Shown here: positions 17,581-26,061 of the stretch, piece by piece
Position numbering within the stretch: position 1 is the first letter of the stretch
Layout of the letters: each line of letters begins with the position of its first letter
NCBI GenBank assembly: GCA_014874175.1
Contig: JACWAD010000024.1
Location: 1-55,015, forward strand
Reading direction: 5' to 3'
Length of the DNA: 55,015 bases
DNA from: Thermoleophilia bacterium
GTDB lineage: Bacteria > Actinomycetota > Thermoleophilia > BMS3ABIN01
Made by a program: the position numbers and the translations under genes
Notes under the pieces: generated by a model
The model's database searches: none
The model's input: the letters and a program-made list of their open reading frames with translations, nothing else
What the model was told of the DNA's origin: nothing

Positions 17581-17719
17581 CGGGTATAAGGGATGAAGGG
17601 GTGAAACAGGCACACGCCCTTCCGCCTAATTTTCAACACGTGTCAAGATAATCCTCTTGTTTTTTAAAAAAATATCAGGAAGCGAGGAACAAGAAAAGAC
17701 TGACAATTCCGCCATCCAA

Positions 17720-17749
17720 CAATTAAACCGCGCTGTCAGAAGCGCGGTT
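17720..17749 (-). terminator. Hairpin terminator after the small membrane-protein gene
   Basis: AACCGCGCT and AGCGCGGTT form a 9-base stem with a 6-base loop. On the minus strand it is followed by TTTAATTGTT. It lies 68 bases past the stop of the gene at 17817-18200. Confidence 0.6.
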
Positions 17750-17816
17750 GATAACCTGGTCTGTATTTTGCCCGGGATTATGTCCGGGTGACTGACTGCT
17801 CTTCCAGGCTCTTGTT

Positions 17817-18200
17817 CTAGGCTGCCTTCTTCTCTTCAGCTTGCGGCGCTGCCGACGGCCGGCCCGTTATGCTGATGGCCTCCTTGATGTCACTGCCCTG
17901 CACCGCCAGCATTGCCACCAGAGGAACCAACTGCAGTGCGATGCCCGCCAGAAGCAGGCCAATTGACAGGAACTGCAGGCCGCTTACCCAAGCCGTTGTC
18001 ACTTGCACATTATGCAGCGCATCTCCCACTGCCGTACCCGGCCCGGCCGTGGCGCGAACAGCTGGATCGGCGCCATAGTAAGTGCCGTTCTGGCTGGCGA
18101 TATAGAAGCCGAATGCAAACACGACCAGCAGGCCGATCACGCCCAGAAAGGTGGCCCATCTGCCGATCCTGCCCATCATATGTGCTCTTTCCCAGGTCAT
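17817..18200 (-). CDS. Small two-helix membrane protein, unknown function
   Basis: The 127-residue product has two hydrophobic helices (about residues 14-35 and 73-99) separated by a polar segment of about 37 residues, and a short charged tail ending EEKKAA. The second half of the inter-helix segment is Ala/Gly/Val rich (GPGTAVGDALHNVQVTTAW). Both ends would be cytoplasmic by the positive-inside rule. GGGAGGTG sits seven bases before the ATG, so translation should be efficient. It is monocistronic, with two candidate terminators downstream. I do not recognise a family. Confidence 0.72.
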   Translation of the reverse strand: MTWERAHMMGRIGRWATFLGVIGLLVVFAFGFYIASQNGTYYGADPAVRATAGPGTAVGDALHNVQVTTAWVSGLQFLSIGLLLAGIALQLVPLVAMLAVQGSDIKEAISITGRPSAAPQAEEKKAA

Positions 18201-18314
18201 TTTTTTTCACCTCCCCAAAATCGGAGCCTTGACCAGGCTTCGTATTTCAGTTTTTCAATAATATGAGCATCCCCTCTTTTGGCAAATAAAAACCTTGCTG
18301 ATCATCCAATCAGC

Positions 18315-19508
18315 TTATCCGGACTGCTGCTTTTTAACATTTTTGACCGGAGCCCGGGCGGCTGCCGGCTGACTTCGCCGCACCGCGTCATGAAAAGCCG
18401 CGGTGATGTCGCCCGTCTTCCTGAAAGCCTGGATCTGCAGCTGGGCGCCGTTGCCGTGCTTGAGGATGCCGGCAGCGCGGCGGATATATTTTCCCAGCCC
18501 CAGGCGCACCTGGGCGGCGGCGCTGTAATCCATGAGCTGCCTGACCGCGTCTTTTGTAGGGACTTCCCTTTTTTTGCCAAAGTCAACAAGCTTGCCGTCC
18601 AGGCCGTACCTGAGTGCGCGCCACAGGTTTTCCTCGATTTCGTGGGTTCCTGTCACCGGCAGCAGGCGGCCGGCATCATAAGCATCCGCCAGCGCCGCTA
18701 CCATGGCTACCGTAAGCGCCGCCACCGCCAGCGAGTCTTCGATATTGGCCTGGCAGTCGCAAATGCGGATCTCGAGCGTGCCAAAAATTGGGTGCGGCCG
18801 GACGCTCCACCATATTTGTGTTGGTTCATTGATCGAGTTTGTTGACATCAGTGTTTCCACGTAGTCCGCATAATGATGCCAGTCACGGAAAGGCCCGGGA
18901 ATGCCGCAGCGCGGGAAAAACTTGGTAAACAGCTGCGTCCTGGTGGAATGCAGGTGGGTGTACCTGCCCTCGGAAAAGGGCGAGTTGGCCGACAAAGCCA
19001 GCAGATGGGGCAGGAAACCGCGCATGGCGTTAAAGACGGCGATCAGCCGCTCACGGCCGCGGACGCCCACATGTGTGTGCATGCCAAAGGTCAGGTTCCG
19101 CCAGGCGCAATAGCGGAGTTTGTCGTCGATCACGCGGTAGTGGGGCGTGTCAATGATGCGCTGGTCGCGCCAGTCGGCAAAGGGATGCGTGCCGGTGGCG
19201 CCCAGCGCCACACCCAGCTGCGCCGCCGCCTCGAAGAGATGCCGGCGTTTGCCCTTGAGATCCGCTTCCACGGCCGTCATTGAATGGCAAATTTCTGTAC
19301 AAACCTCAATCTCGGAAGCGATCAGCTCGCCTCTGGCAAAGGTGCCGATGTGCTCATGCGCCAGCTCTTGCAGCTGTTCGAAACGGTTGGTTAGCGCCAG
19401 GCTGCCGGGGTCCAGTATCTGGAATTCTTCCTCCACGCCAATTGTGAAGTCTTCTGCGGTGTCAAAGCGGGCCGCAGCCTGCTGGGTGCTGTAGCGTTTC
19501 CAGACCAA
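18315..19508 (-). CDS. Carboxylate-amine ligase, YbdK / glutamate-cysteine ligase type 2 family
   Basis: The 397-residue protein matches the GCS2 family. It has the N-terminal strand FTIGVEEEFQILDP, the central HTHVGVRGRERLI segment, and RPHPIFGTLEIRICD near residues 245-259. These enzymes couple a carboxylate to an amine using ATP; YbdK has weak glutamate-cysteine ligase activity and its true substrate is often unknown. The start appears to be TTG at 19508, four bases after the lysA stop, with AGGT four bases upstream, so it is probably cotranscribed and translationally coupled with lysA. Whether it makes gamma-glutamylcysteine here or another peptide cannot be decided; no glutathione synthetase gene is nearby. 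Confidence 0.87.
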   Translation of the reverse strand: MVWKRYSTQQAAARFDTAEDFTIGVEEEFQILDPGSLALTNRFEQLQELAHEHIGTFARGELIASEIEVCTEICHSMTAVEADLKGKRRHLFEAAAQLGVALGATGTHPFADWRDQRIIDTPHYRVIDDKLRYCAWRNLTFGMHTHVGVRGRERLIAVFNAMRGFLPHLLALSANSPFSEGRYTHLHSTRTQLFTKFFPRCGIPGPFRDWHHYADYVETLMSTNSINEPTQIWWSVRPHPIFGTLEIRICDCQANIEDSLAVAALTVAMVAALADAYDAGRLLPVTGTHEIEENLWRALRYGLDGKLVDFGKKREVPTKDAVRQLMDYSAAAQVRLGLGKYIRRAAGILKHGNGAQLQIQAFRKTGDITAAFHDAVRRSQPAAARAPVKNVKKQQSG

Positions 19509-19512
19509 ATAC

Positions 19513-20850
19513 CTATTCCAGTCTCTCCTGCAAGCGCACGAGGTCTTCGTAAGCCTCCCGCCTTATGACTACCCGCGCCCTTCCCTCCCTAACGAAAACG
19601 ACCGCGGGCCGGGGCTGGCCATTGTAATTGTTGGCCATGGAGTAACCGTAAGCGCCGGTAGCCGGAGTGACGAGGATGTCGCCCGGAACCGGCTCGGGCA
19701 GCGGCGCCGCTTTGACCAGAATGTCACCGGACTCGCAGTGCTTTCCGGCAACCGTGGCGGTCATCGCAGGCTCAGCCAGGGGACGGTTTGCAATAAGGGC
19801 CTGGTAGTTGGCTCCGTAAAGCATTGGTCTTAAATTGTCCGACATGCCGCCGTTGACGGCCACAAAATTCCTGACGCCGGGGACGGTTTTCACTGTTTCA
19901 ATTTCATAAGCAGTCAGGCCCGCGTTGGCGACAATGGAGCGGCCCGGCTCAACCGCGATGCGCGGCAGCGGCAGGCCACGCCTCTCTATCTCCGCCTCCA
20001 CGCTGGATACGACCGCTTCAACCAGTTGATCAACAGCAGGCGGATCGTCCCCAGGGCCGTAAACAGCCCCGAGGCCGCCGCCTAGGTCAAGCAGCCGGCA
20101 GTCAAAGCCATGTTGTTCGCGGGCAAGGGCGAGGAAGTCCGCCAGCACGGCAACAGTTTGGCGGTAAGGCTCGAGGGCGAAAATCTGGGAGCCGATGTGA
20201 GCATGCACCCCTGTGAGCTCAAGGCTTTCCGCCTTTTGCGCCGCAGCAACAGCTTTAAGGGCGGATTCATCGGCCAGGGGAAAGCCGAATTTTGAATCAA
20301 GCGTGCCGGTCTGGATGAACTCATGCGTATGAGCTTCGATTCCCGGCGTGACGCGGAGCAGCACCTGCTGGCGGCGGCCCCGCTGGCTGGCGGCGCGGTC
20401 CAGCTCCATCAGCTCGTCCAGCGAGTCAATGACAATGTGGCCGACCTCCGAGCGGAGAGCAAAATCCAGCTCGGAGGCGGTGTTGGCATTGCCGTGCAGG
20501 AAGATCTTTTCAGGGGGGAACCAGGCCGCCAGCGCCGTATAAAGCTCGCCTCCGGAAGCAGCGTCAAGCGACAAACCTTCCTGGGCCGCCAGCTGGCAGA
20601 TGGCAATGCAGGAAAAAGCCTTGCTGGCGTAAATGACCTCGAAATCGCCGCTGCGCGATGAAAAGGCCTCCATGTACGCGCGGCACCTGTTCCTGAGCTC
20701 CTGCTCGTCGTAAATAAACAGGGGGGTGCCATGCTCGCGGGCCAGCTCGACCACGTCGCAGCCGCCCACCTCCAGGCGGCCGACGGCATTGATCTTACTT
20801 GATCCAGGCAGGGGCGGAATTGGAAGCTTCATAGGAAGCGAAACTAGCAT
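19513..20850 (-). CDS. lysA: Diaminopimelate decarboxylase
   Basis: The 445-residue enzyme is a fold-type III PLP decarboxylase. Lys77 in YASKAF binds PLP, HAHIGSQI is the Gly-rich strand, EPGRSIVANAG binds phosphate, and HCESGDIL contains the active-site Cys contributed across the dimer. It converts meso-diaminopimelate to L-lysine in the cytoplasm. The ATG at 20850 has GAGGGG just upstream; an ATG six codons later is possible. It is transcribed divergently from the nuclease-like gene at 20917 with only 66 bases between the two starts. Confidence 0.95.
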   Translation of the reverse strand: MLVSLPMKLPIPPLPGSSKINAVGRLEVGGCDVVELAREHGTPLFIYDEQELRNRCRAYMEAFSSRSGDFEVIYASKAFSCIAICQLAAQEGLSLDAASGGELYTALAAWFPPEKIFLHGNANTASELDFALRSEVGHIVIDSLDELMELDRAASQRGRRQQVLLRVTPGIEAHTHEFIQTGTLDSKFGFPLADESALKAVAAAQKAESLELTGVHAHIGSQIFALEPYRQTVAVLADFLALAREQHGFDCRLLDLGGGLGAVYGPGDDPPAVDQLVEAVVSSVEAEIERRGLPLPRIAVEPGRSIVANAGLTAYEIETVKTVPGVRNFVAVNGGMSDNLRPMLYGANYQALIANRPLAEPAMTATVAGKHCESGDILVKAAPLPEPVPGDILVTPATGAYGYSMANNYNGQPRPAVVFVREGRARVVIRREAYEDLVRLQERLE

Positions 20851-20878
20851 AACCCCTCAGGATCGGTCAAACCGGATC

Positions 20879-20908
20879 TTGAGGCTCCCGCTCTCTCTCT
20901 GATATAGT
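20879..20908 (+). promoter_or_regulatory. Candidate promoter giving a leaderless message
   Basis: TTGAGG at 20879-20884 and TATAGT at 20903-20908 are 18 bases apart. Transcription would start near 20915, within two or three bases of the ATG at 20917. The region before that ATG has no Shine-Dalgarno motif, which fits a leaderless mRNA. Confidence 0.5.
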
Positions 20909-20916
20909 TTTACTGG

Positions 20917-21297
20917 ATGTCCAAACACGGTTTTAACTTTTCGTCCTACCAAGGGGACTCCCCGCCTCAGTTTGCCAACCGCAGCGAGGAGGAATGCGCC
21001 CGCATTCTTGATTACTACCGTATTCCCTGGATGTACGAGCCCCGAACTTTTGTCCTGGAGCGCGACGACAAGGGGAATGTGATCGAAGCCTTCACGCCGG
21101 ATTTTTACCTGCCTGAGCAGGACCTGTTTGTGGAGCTTACAACCATGAAACAGGCGCACGTGACGAAAAAAAACATGAAAATCCGCAAGATTAGGGAAAA
21201 GTTCCCGGAAATAAACATCAAGCTTTTTTACAAGAAGGATTTTCTTAAGCTGGCGCAGAAGTTTGATATTGCGGCCGGGGACGAACACGGGAAGTAA
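20917..21297 (+). CDS. Small protein with a PD-(D/E)xK nuclease-like core
   Basis: The 126-residue protein has NRSEEECARILDYYRIPWMYEP near the N-terminus and then FTPDFYLPEQDLFVELT, followed by a helical segment KKNMKIRKIREKFP and a strand KLFYKKDF. The PDFYLP...VEL arrangement resembles the PD-(D/E)xK nuclease fold used by restriction and repair enzymes, but the expected Lys after Glu is Thr, so activity is doubtful. It lies just before hpt, 50 bases upstream of its ATG, and probably shares its transcript. The start has no ribosome binding site and sits at the predicted transcription start. The function is unknown. Confidence 0.75.
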   Translation: MSKHGFNFSSYQGDSPPQFANRSEEECARILDYYRIPWMYEPRTFVLERDDKGNVIEAFTPDFYLPEQDLFVELTTMKQAHVTKKNMKIRKIREKFPEINIKLFYKKDFLKLAQKFDIAAGDEHGK

Positions 21298-21347
21298 AAG
21301 CCTTTTTGGCAATCCGGTCAGGGCTGGGCAATGTCGGCCGCAGCAGA

Positions 21348-21938
21348 ATGTGCCTACTCGGGATAGGTCCTGAGCGCAAAGACTGCAGTTTGGCAGAGCC
21401 AGCCGACATCCGCCACCTGATTGGGGCCACCTATCTGGAGGATGATGCGATCGCCGAGCGGGTGCGGCAGATTGGCCGCCAGATTTCCCTGGACTACCGG
21501 GGCCGCCAACTGCTCCTGATCTCCATTCTCAAGGGGGCCGTTTTTTTTCTGGCCGATCTCGCCCGCGAGATCACGGTGCCTGTCTCACTTGACTTTATCG
21601 CCATTTCCAGCTACCGGCAGGACCGCCGCGCAGGCGGCGCTCATACAGTCCGTTTCCTCAAGGACCTTGACCATGACATCGAGGGCAGGGACGTTCTCAT
21701 AGTTGAGGATGTAATCGACACCGGGCTCACGCTTAACTACATTACCGGTAACCTGCAATTAAGACAACCGGCCTCGCTGGAGATTGCCACTTTGCTGGAC
21801 CGCCCCTACAGGCGCCTGGTGGATTTGCCCGTCAGGTACCAGGGATTCCAGGTGCCGGACGAGTTTTTCGCCGGCTACGGCTTTGATTACAAGCAGATGC
21901 TGCGCAACCTGCCCCGGATTGTGCGGCTCCATATATAG
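21348..21938 (+). CDS. hpt: Hypoxanthine phosphoribosyltransferase
   Basis: The product (196 residues from the ATG at 21348) is a type I phosphoribosyltransferase. VLIVEDVIDTGLTL is the PRPP-binding loop, ILKGAVFFLADL is the conserved loop I region, and SYRQDRRAGGAH corresponds to the flexible loop. The C-terminal GFQVPDEFFAGYGFDY is typical of HPRT. It salvages hypoxanthine and guanine to IMP and GMP. The start is uncertain: the frame is open from TTG at 21306, and a TTG at 21390 would give the usual family length of about 182 residues; none of the three has a convincing ribosome binding site. Confidence 0.9.
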   Translation: MCLLGIGPERKDCSLAEPADIRHLIGATYLEDDAIAERVRQIGRQISLDYRGRQLLLISILKGAVFFLADLAREITVPVSLDFIAISSYRQDRRAGGAHTVRFLKDLDHDIEGRDVLIVEDVIDTGLTLNYITGNLQLRQPASLEIATLLDRPYRRLVDLPVRYQGFQVPDEFFAGYGFDYKQMLRNLPRIVRLHI

Positions 21939-22002
21939 GGACTGGCACGAAAGCAGTTCTGCTGCGTGCAAGGGACTTTAAAGATGGCATCCCGCATCCG
22001 GC

Positions 22003-22548
22003 TCAACTCAGGATTTTGCCGATCAGTTGATCGAACAGGGACGGCGTCATCGGGCCGACGTAAAAAGTGACAATATCTCCCTTTTTGTTAATAAAAAAGG
22101 TTGTGGGGATACCGTTGTAAGGAACCTTTCCTGCCTGCTGGTAGTCATTCAGGACGCGGCTGTCGCCGTCGAGGCCGACGGGATACGTGAGTCCGTATTT
22201 CTTGGCAAACGCCCGCTGGTTATCCGGCTGATCCTGGACAGCCATTCCCAAAAAGCTGACCCTGTCTTTGTATTTTGCGTACATCTGCGCCAGCATGGGT
22301 GCTTCCTGTTTGCAGGGACCGCACCAGGAGGCGCCAAAATTAATCATGATTGGCTTGCCTTCGCTTTTGACGTCATCGAGGGAGATCATGGGGCCCATGA
22401 TTGTCTGAACGTTAAAATCAGGGGCCGCGTTGACGTCGGCGGTGGCGGCCGTGGAGGTGGTGGAGGTGGTGGAGCCGCAGCCTGCCGCGATCAGGGCGGC
22501 AAAAAGAAATCCCAGGGACAGCAGTATCAATCGTATCCGGAAGTTCAT
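22003..22548 (-). CDS. Thioredoxin-like (TlpA/ResA-type) lipoprotein
   Basis: The 181-residue product has a signal peptide with lipobox LIAAGC, a Ser/Thr/Ala linker, and a thioredoxin fold with the redox motif WCGPC in NFGASWCGPCKQEAP and the cis-proline segment GIPTTFFINKKG. It should be anchored outside the membrane and reduce or exchange disulfides, for example during cytochrome c maturation or oxidative repair. The ATG at 22548 is chosen because the signal peptide starts there; the frame extends upstream without signal features. It follows the glutaredoxin-like gene by about 40 bases on the same strand, so a small thiol-redox operon is likely. Confidence 0.9.
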   Translation of the reverse strand: MNFRIRLILLSLGFLFAALIAAGCGSTTSTTSTAATADVNAAPDFNVQTIMGPMISLDDVKSEGKPIMINFGASWCGPCKQEAPMLAQMYAKYKDRVSFLGMAVQDQPDNQRAFAKKYGLTYPVGLDGDSRVLNDYQQAGKVPYNGIPTTFFINKKGDIVTFYVGPMTPSLFDQLIGKILS

Positions 22549-22588
22549 ATCAAGCTTGCCTGCCCGGCGCCCGCCGGGCTTACATACC

Positions 22589-22801
22589 TCAGCTGCCGCC
22601 AAAGCCGACTGTGACTTTTCCGCCTTCAACAATCACCGGCACAAAGGCGGTGCCGGCCCTGGAAATTGCTTCTTCCTTGACGGCAGGGTCAGACGTTACA
22701 TCATGTTCCGTGAACTTGACTCCCCGGCGAGTGAAGTCTTCCTTGGCTGCGGCGCAGTAAGGGCATCCCGGTTTGGTATAAATGATGACTTCATCTGACA
22801 T
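22589..22801 (-). CDS. Glutaredoxin-like protein
   Basis: The 70-residue protein begins with a beta strand and the redox motif CPYC in IIYTKPGCPYCAAAKEDF, followed by VKFTEHDV, the cis-proline segment TAFVPVIV, and GFGG. This is the NrdH/glutaredoxin fold at about the usual minimal length. It should reduce disulfides in the cytoplasm. AAGGAGG lies seven bases before the ATG. It is the first gene of a two-gene unit with the thioredoxin-like lipoprotein and is divergent from tpiA. Confidence 0.9.
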   Translation of the reverse strand: MSDEVIIYTKPGCPYCAAAKEDFTRRGVKFTEHDVTSDPAVKEEAISRAGTAFVPVIVEGGKVTVGFGGS

Positions 22802-22880
22802 CAGAGTGCCTCCTTACCTTTAAACACACATTTTAACACAGTGGCGGCAGCAGTGATTTTTTACGGCCTGCCCCGCTCGT

Positions 22881-22910
22881 TTGCTTTTTAAAATCTCCTT
22901 GTTGAATAAT
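22881..22910 (+). promoter_or_regulatory. Weak candidate promoter upstream of tpiA
   Basis: TTGCTT at 22881-22886 and AATAAT at 22905-22910 have an 18-base spacer and lie about 60 bases before the tpiA start. The match is only moderate. Confidence 0.3.
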
Positions 22911-22967
22911 AGACGGGCGCTGGCCTGCCCGGCGCGGGACAACCTGATTACCGGGGGAGGAGTGCGG

Positions 22968-23732
22968 ATGAGCGAGCGGACGCCGGTCATTGCCGGCAAC
23001 TGGAAGATGTTTAAGACCAACACCGAGGCGGCAGCCTACGTGGCCGAATTCCTGGCGCTGGTGGTGGATGCCGGTCCGGTCGAGATTGTCCTTTGCCCTC
23101 CGTTCACCTGCCTGGAGGCGGTCAGGCGCGAGCTGGCCGACGGCCGGGTGCGGGTTGCCGCCCAAAACATGCATTTTGAAGCCGAAGGGGCCTACACAGG
23201 CGAGGTTTCTGCCCCCATGCTCAAGGAAATAGGAGTCACCGACGTCGTACTGGGCCACTCCGAGCGCCGCCAGTACTTTTGCGAGAATGACGCCGACCTT
23301 GCCAGGAAAACAAGCACCGCTCTGGCGGCGGGCATCCGGCCAATCCTGTGTGTGGGCGAGTCGGACCGGGAGCGGGAAGCCGGCGGTACCAACGACAAGC
23401 TTAAAGGCCAGCTGGAGGGGGGGCTGGCCGGCATAAGCGCCGATCAGCTGCCGGAGATGCTGATCGCCTACGAGCCGATCTGGGCCATCGGCACCGGCAA
23501 GACGGCAACGCCAGAGATTGCGGAAGAGACAATCGCCTTTATCCGCGGCGCCCTGGCGGGCCAGTTCGGCCCGCAGGCCGCCCGCCGGGTGAGAATTCTT
23601 TACGGAGGCAGCGTCAACCCCGGCAACATTGGCGAGCTGATGAAGGCGGAAAATATCGATGGCGCCCTGGTCGGCGGCGCCAGCCTTGACGCGGCCGGCT
23701 TTGCCCGGATAATCAGGTTTAAAGAGGCCTAG
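22968..23732 (+). CDS. tpiA: Triosephosphate isomerase
   Basis: The 254-residue enzyme has the complete active site: the N/K pair in IAGNWKM, His97 in VVLGHSERR, and Glu169 in AYEPIWAIGTGK, plus the phosphate-binding YGGSVNPGN. It interconverts dihydroxyacetone phosphate and glyceraldehyde 3-phosphate in glycolysis. GGGGGAGGAG precedes the ATG at 22968, so the longer upstream frame is not used. gpmI starts seven bases after its stop, giving a glycolytic pair. Confidence 0.97.
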   Translation: MSERTPVIAGNWKMFKTNTEAAAYVAEFLALVVDAGPVEIVLCPPFTCLEAVRRELADGRVRVAAQNMHFEAEGAYTGEVSAPMLKEIGVTDVVLGHSERRQYFCENDADLARKTSTALAAGIRPILCVGESDREREAGGTNDKLKGQLEGGLAGISADQLPEMLIAYEPIWAIGTGKTATPEIAEETIAFIRGALAGQFGPQAARRVRILYGGSVNPGNIGELMKAENIDGALVGGASLDAAGFARIIRFKEA

Positions 23733-23739
23733 CCCGGTT

Positions 23740-25311
23740 TTGGCGTCCGCGCGCGCATTTTCGCCCGTCCCCGGGGGATCAGCTCCCCACCCGGCTTTCG
23801 TCTGTCTGATTATCCTGGACGGCTGGGGCATCGCTCCGCCGGGGCCCGGCAATGCTGTCAGGCTGGCAAGGACTCCCAATCTGGACTTTCTCTTCGATCG
23901 GTTTCCGCATGCAGTGCTGGAAGCTTCAGGTGAGGCGGTGGGCCTGCCGTCCGGTCAGATGGGAAACTCGGAGGTGGGGCATCTCAACCTTGGCGCCGGG
24001 CGCGTAGTGATGCAGGACCTGACCCGCATCAACATGGCCATCAGGGACGGCTCTTTCTTTGAGAACCGTGAGCTGGCGGCGGCATTTGACCGCGCGCGGG
24101 AAAAAGGCGCTGCCGCGCACCTGCTCGGATTGCTTTCTGATGGCGGCGTCCATAGCGAGCTGGATCACCTGAAAGCGTTGGTGAGCATGGCCCGCCGCCA
24201 CGGTTCGGACAACCTGGTTCTGCACTTGTTCCTGGATGGCCGCGACGTGCCGCCCCGGTGCGGAATCGGTTATATCAAGGACATTAATGCTTTCATGAAG
24301 AAGGAAGGCTGCGGCCGCATCGGCACAATTTCGGGCCGCTATTACGGCATGGACCGCGACCGGCGCTGGGACAGGGTCGGGCTTGCCTACGAGGCCATCG
24401 TCCAGGGCCGGGGCCCATATGAGCCCGACCCGGTGAGGCTGGTGGAAAAATCTTACGCCGCCGGCGTCACGGACGAGTTTGTCCTGCCGACTGTTGTTGA
24501 CAGGCATGGGAAAATTGATAGCCTGGACAGCGTCATCTTCTTTAACTTCCGACCGGACCGCTCCCGTGAGCTCTCGCGGGCGCTTATCTTCGCCGATTTT
24601 CAGGAATTTGACCGGGGGCCGTCGCCGCCGCTTCCTTATTTTGTCAGCATGACCGAGTACGACGCCAGTTTCACGGCGCCGGTTGCCTTTCCGCCCCAGG
24701 AGCTAAGAAATGTGCTCGCGGCCGTTCTTTCACATTCTGGAAAGACCCAGCTTCATATTGCCGAGACGGAAAAATATGCCCATGTTACCTTCTTTTTCAA
24801 TGGCGGCGTCGAGCCGCCTTACCCCGGGGAGGCGCGCAGGCTCATCCCCTCGCCTGCAGACGTTCCCACCTACGACAAAAAACCGACGATGAGCGCCGCC
24901 AAAGTCACCGCCGAGCTGGTCAGGCTGATTGACGGGGAACATTTTGATTTCATTGTCCTTAACTACGCCAATTGCGATATGGTTGGCCATACCGGCATGC
25001 TGGACGCCGCCATCCAGGCGGTGGAAGCGGTGGACCGGTGCGTAGGCAGGGCCTGGCGCAAGGTCCAGAGCCTGGGGGGCGTCTGCCTTATTACGGCCGA
25101 CCACGGCAATGCAGAGAAGATGACCGGCCCGGATGGAGGCCCGAACACCGCCCACACAACGGACAGGGTTCCTCTAATAATCACCTTCCAGGGAGAGGTC
25201 AGGGACGGCGCCCTTTGCGACGTTGCCCCCACCGTGCTTGAGTTTCTTAAAATTCCGGCTCCCGCCGAGATGACCGGAATTTCCCTGATCCAACGCGGGA
25301 GGATTATTTAA
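23740..25311 (+). CDS. gpmI: 2,3-bisphosphoglycerate-independent phosphoglycerate mutase
   Basis: The 523-residue protein is of the bacterial and plant iPGM class. The nucleophile Ser77 lies in GQMGNSEVGHLNLGAGR, and metal ligands appear in LIILDGWG, TADHGNAE and NTAHTTDRVP. SDGGVHSELDHL and DGRDVPPR are typical. It interconverts 3- and 2-phosphoglycerate using two manganese ions. The start is TTG at 23740, just seven bases after tpiA. The N-terminus is about 15 residues longer than usual, so a slightly later start is possible. It matters for reading the second phosphoglycerate-mutase-family gene at 46832. Confidence 0.95.
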   Translation: MASARAFSPVPGGSAPHPAFVCLIILDGWGIAPPGPGNAVRLARTPNLDFLFDRFPHAVLEASGEAVGLPSGQMGNSEVGHLNLGAGRVVMQDLTRINMAIRDGSFFENRELAAAFDRAREKGAAAHLLGLLSDGGVHSELDHLKALVSMARRHGSDNLVLHLFLDGRDVPPRCGIGYIKDINAFMKKEGCGRIGTISGRYYGMDRDRRWDRVGLAYEAIVQGRGPYEPDPVRLVEKSYAAGVTDEFVLPTVVDRHGKIDSLDSVIFFNFRPDRSRELSRALIFADFQEFDRGPSPPLPYFVSMTEYDASFTAPVAFPPQELRNVLAAVLSHSGKTQLHIAETEKYAHVTFFFNGGVEPPYPGEARRLIPSPADVPTYDKKPTMSAAKVTAELVRLIDGEHFDFIVLNYANCDMVGHTGMLDAAIQAVEAVDRCVGRAWRKVQSLGGVCLITADHGNAEKMTGPDGGPNTAHTTDRVPLIITFQGEVRDGALCDVAPTVLEFLKIPAPAEMTGISLIQRGRII

Positions 25312-25431
25312 AAAGGCTGCGTTCCAAAGGGGTTCCTTTGAGGCGTTTGCCTTGCGGTTGCGCCCCGGGGCCGCTATCATCTTGGTATTGTTTTGCAAAG
25401 TTTTAGATGAATTGAGATTAACCAGGCAAAA

Positions 25432-25656
25432 ATGCTGTACGTGATTTTGGCAATTCATTCTGTCCTTGCGGTGACGCTGGTGGTTCTGATCCTGCTGCAC
25501 TCCGGCAAGGGCGGGGTTTCGGGCATCTTTGGCGGCGGCATGAGCGAGACGTTCAGCGGCACCAGCGTAATCGAGAAAAACCTGACCCGCGCCACCGCCG
25601 CGGTCGGCGTCGCATTTTTCATCACCACGACCCTGCTGGTTTTCGTCTTCAAATAA
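25432..25656 (+). CDS. secG: Protein translocase subunit SecG
   Basis: The 74-residue protein has two membrane helices (residues 2-22 and 51-72) flanking the conserved SecG loop, here SGKGGVSGIFGGG and SVIEKNLTRATA. It stimulates the SecYEG channel during protein export. It follows tpiA and gpmI on the same strand, an arrangement (pgk-tpi-gpm-secG) seen in many Gram-positive bacteria. The ribosome binding site is weak. Confidence 0.93.
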   Translation: MLYVILAIHSVLAVTLVVLILLHSGKGGVSGIFGGGMSETFSGTSVIEKNLTRATAAVGVAFFITTTLLVFVFK

Positions 25657-25699
25657 CACCCGGACGCCGCCCCCGGCGCTTCGCCTGACACAGCTTTTT

Positions 25700-25770
25700 C
25701 GGCTCCTCTCCCTGTCGGGATCTAAAACAGATCCTTCGGCGCTCTTCGAGCGCCTCAGAACCTGCACCGG
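25700..25770. repeat. REP-like intergenic palindromic element, copy 2
   Basis: CGGGATCTAAAACAGATCCTTCGGCGCTCTTCGAGCGCCTCAGAA shares the GGATCT/AGATCC core and CTTCG arms with the other copies. The gap from secG to aroE (about 400 bases) holds this element, copy 3 and two TTTGAAC-type direct repeats (25827-25856 and 25982-26010), and no gene. Confidence 0.5.
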
Positions 25771-25793
25771 GCAAAACGATGTGGTCACAGTGC

Positions 25794-25821
25794 TTGACAA
25801 ATAACAAATGATCGCTATCGT
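25794..25821 (+). promoter_or_regulatory. Candidate promoter upstream of aroE
   Basis: TTGACA at 25794-25799 and TATCGT at 25816-25821 are 16 bases apart. It lies about 240 bases before aroE and the pil genes, with a REP-like element in between. Confidence 0.35.
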
Positions 25822-25871
25822 TTTTTAAACTTTAACTTTGAACTCGTGATCATCAAATGACTCAGGTAACC

Positions 25872-25948
25872 GTCATCCTGAGGCGAAGCCGAAGGAACTC
25901 GGGTTTTAAAACCCAGATTCTTCGTCGCCTTTGGCTCTTCAGAATGAC
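25872..25948. repeat. REP-like intergenic palindromic element, copy 3
   Basis: TCATCCTGAGGCGAAGCCGA at the left end and CTCTTCAGAATGAC at the right end form imperfect complementary termini, with an inner GGGTTTTAAAACCC palindrome and AGATTCTTCG. This is the most complete copy in the window. Confidence 0.7.
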
Positions 25949-26061
25949 AAATCGTTGTTCATTATGAGCGAACTGGACGATCAGTTTGAACTTTGAACTT
26001 GTCACTATCAACTTGGGATCGTTAGCCGAAAGCGGGCTCGTTTTTGGCAGGGAGGTCGGTT

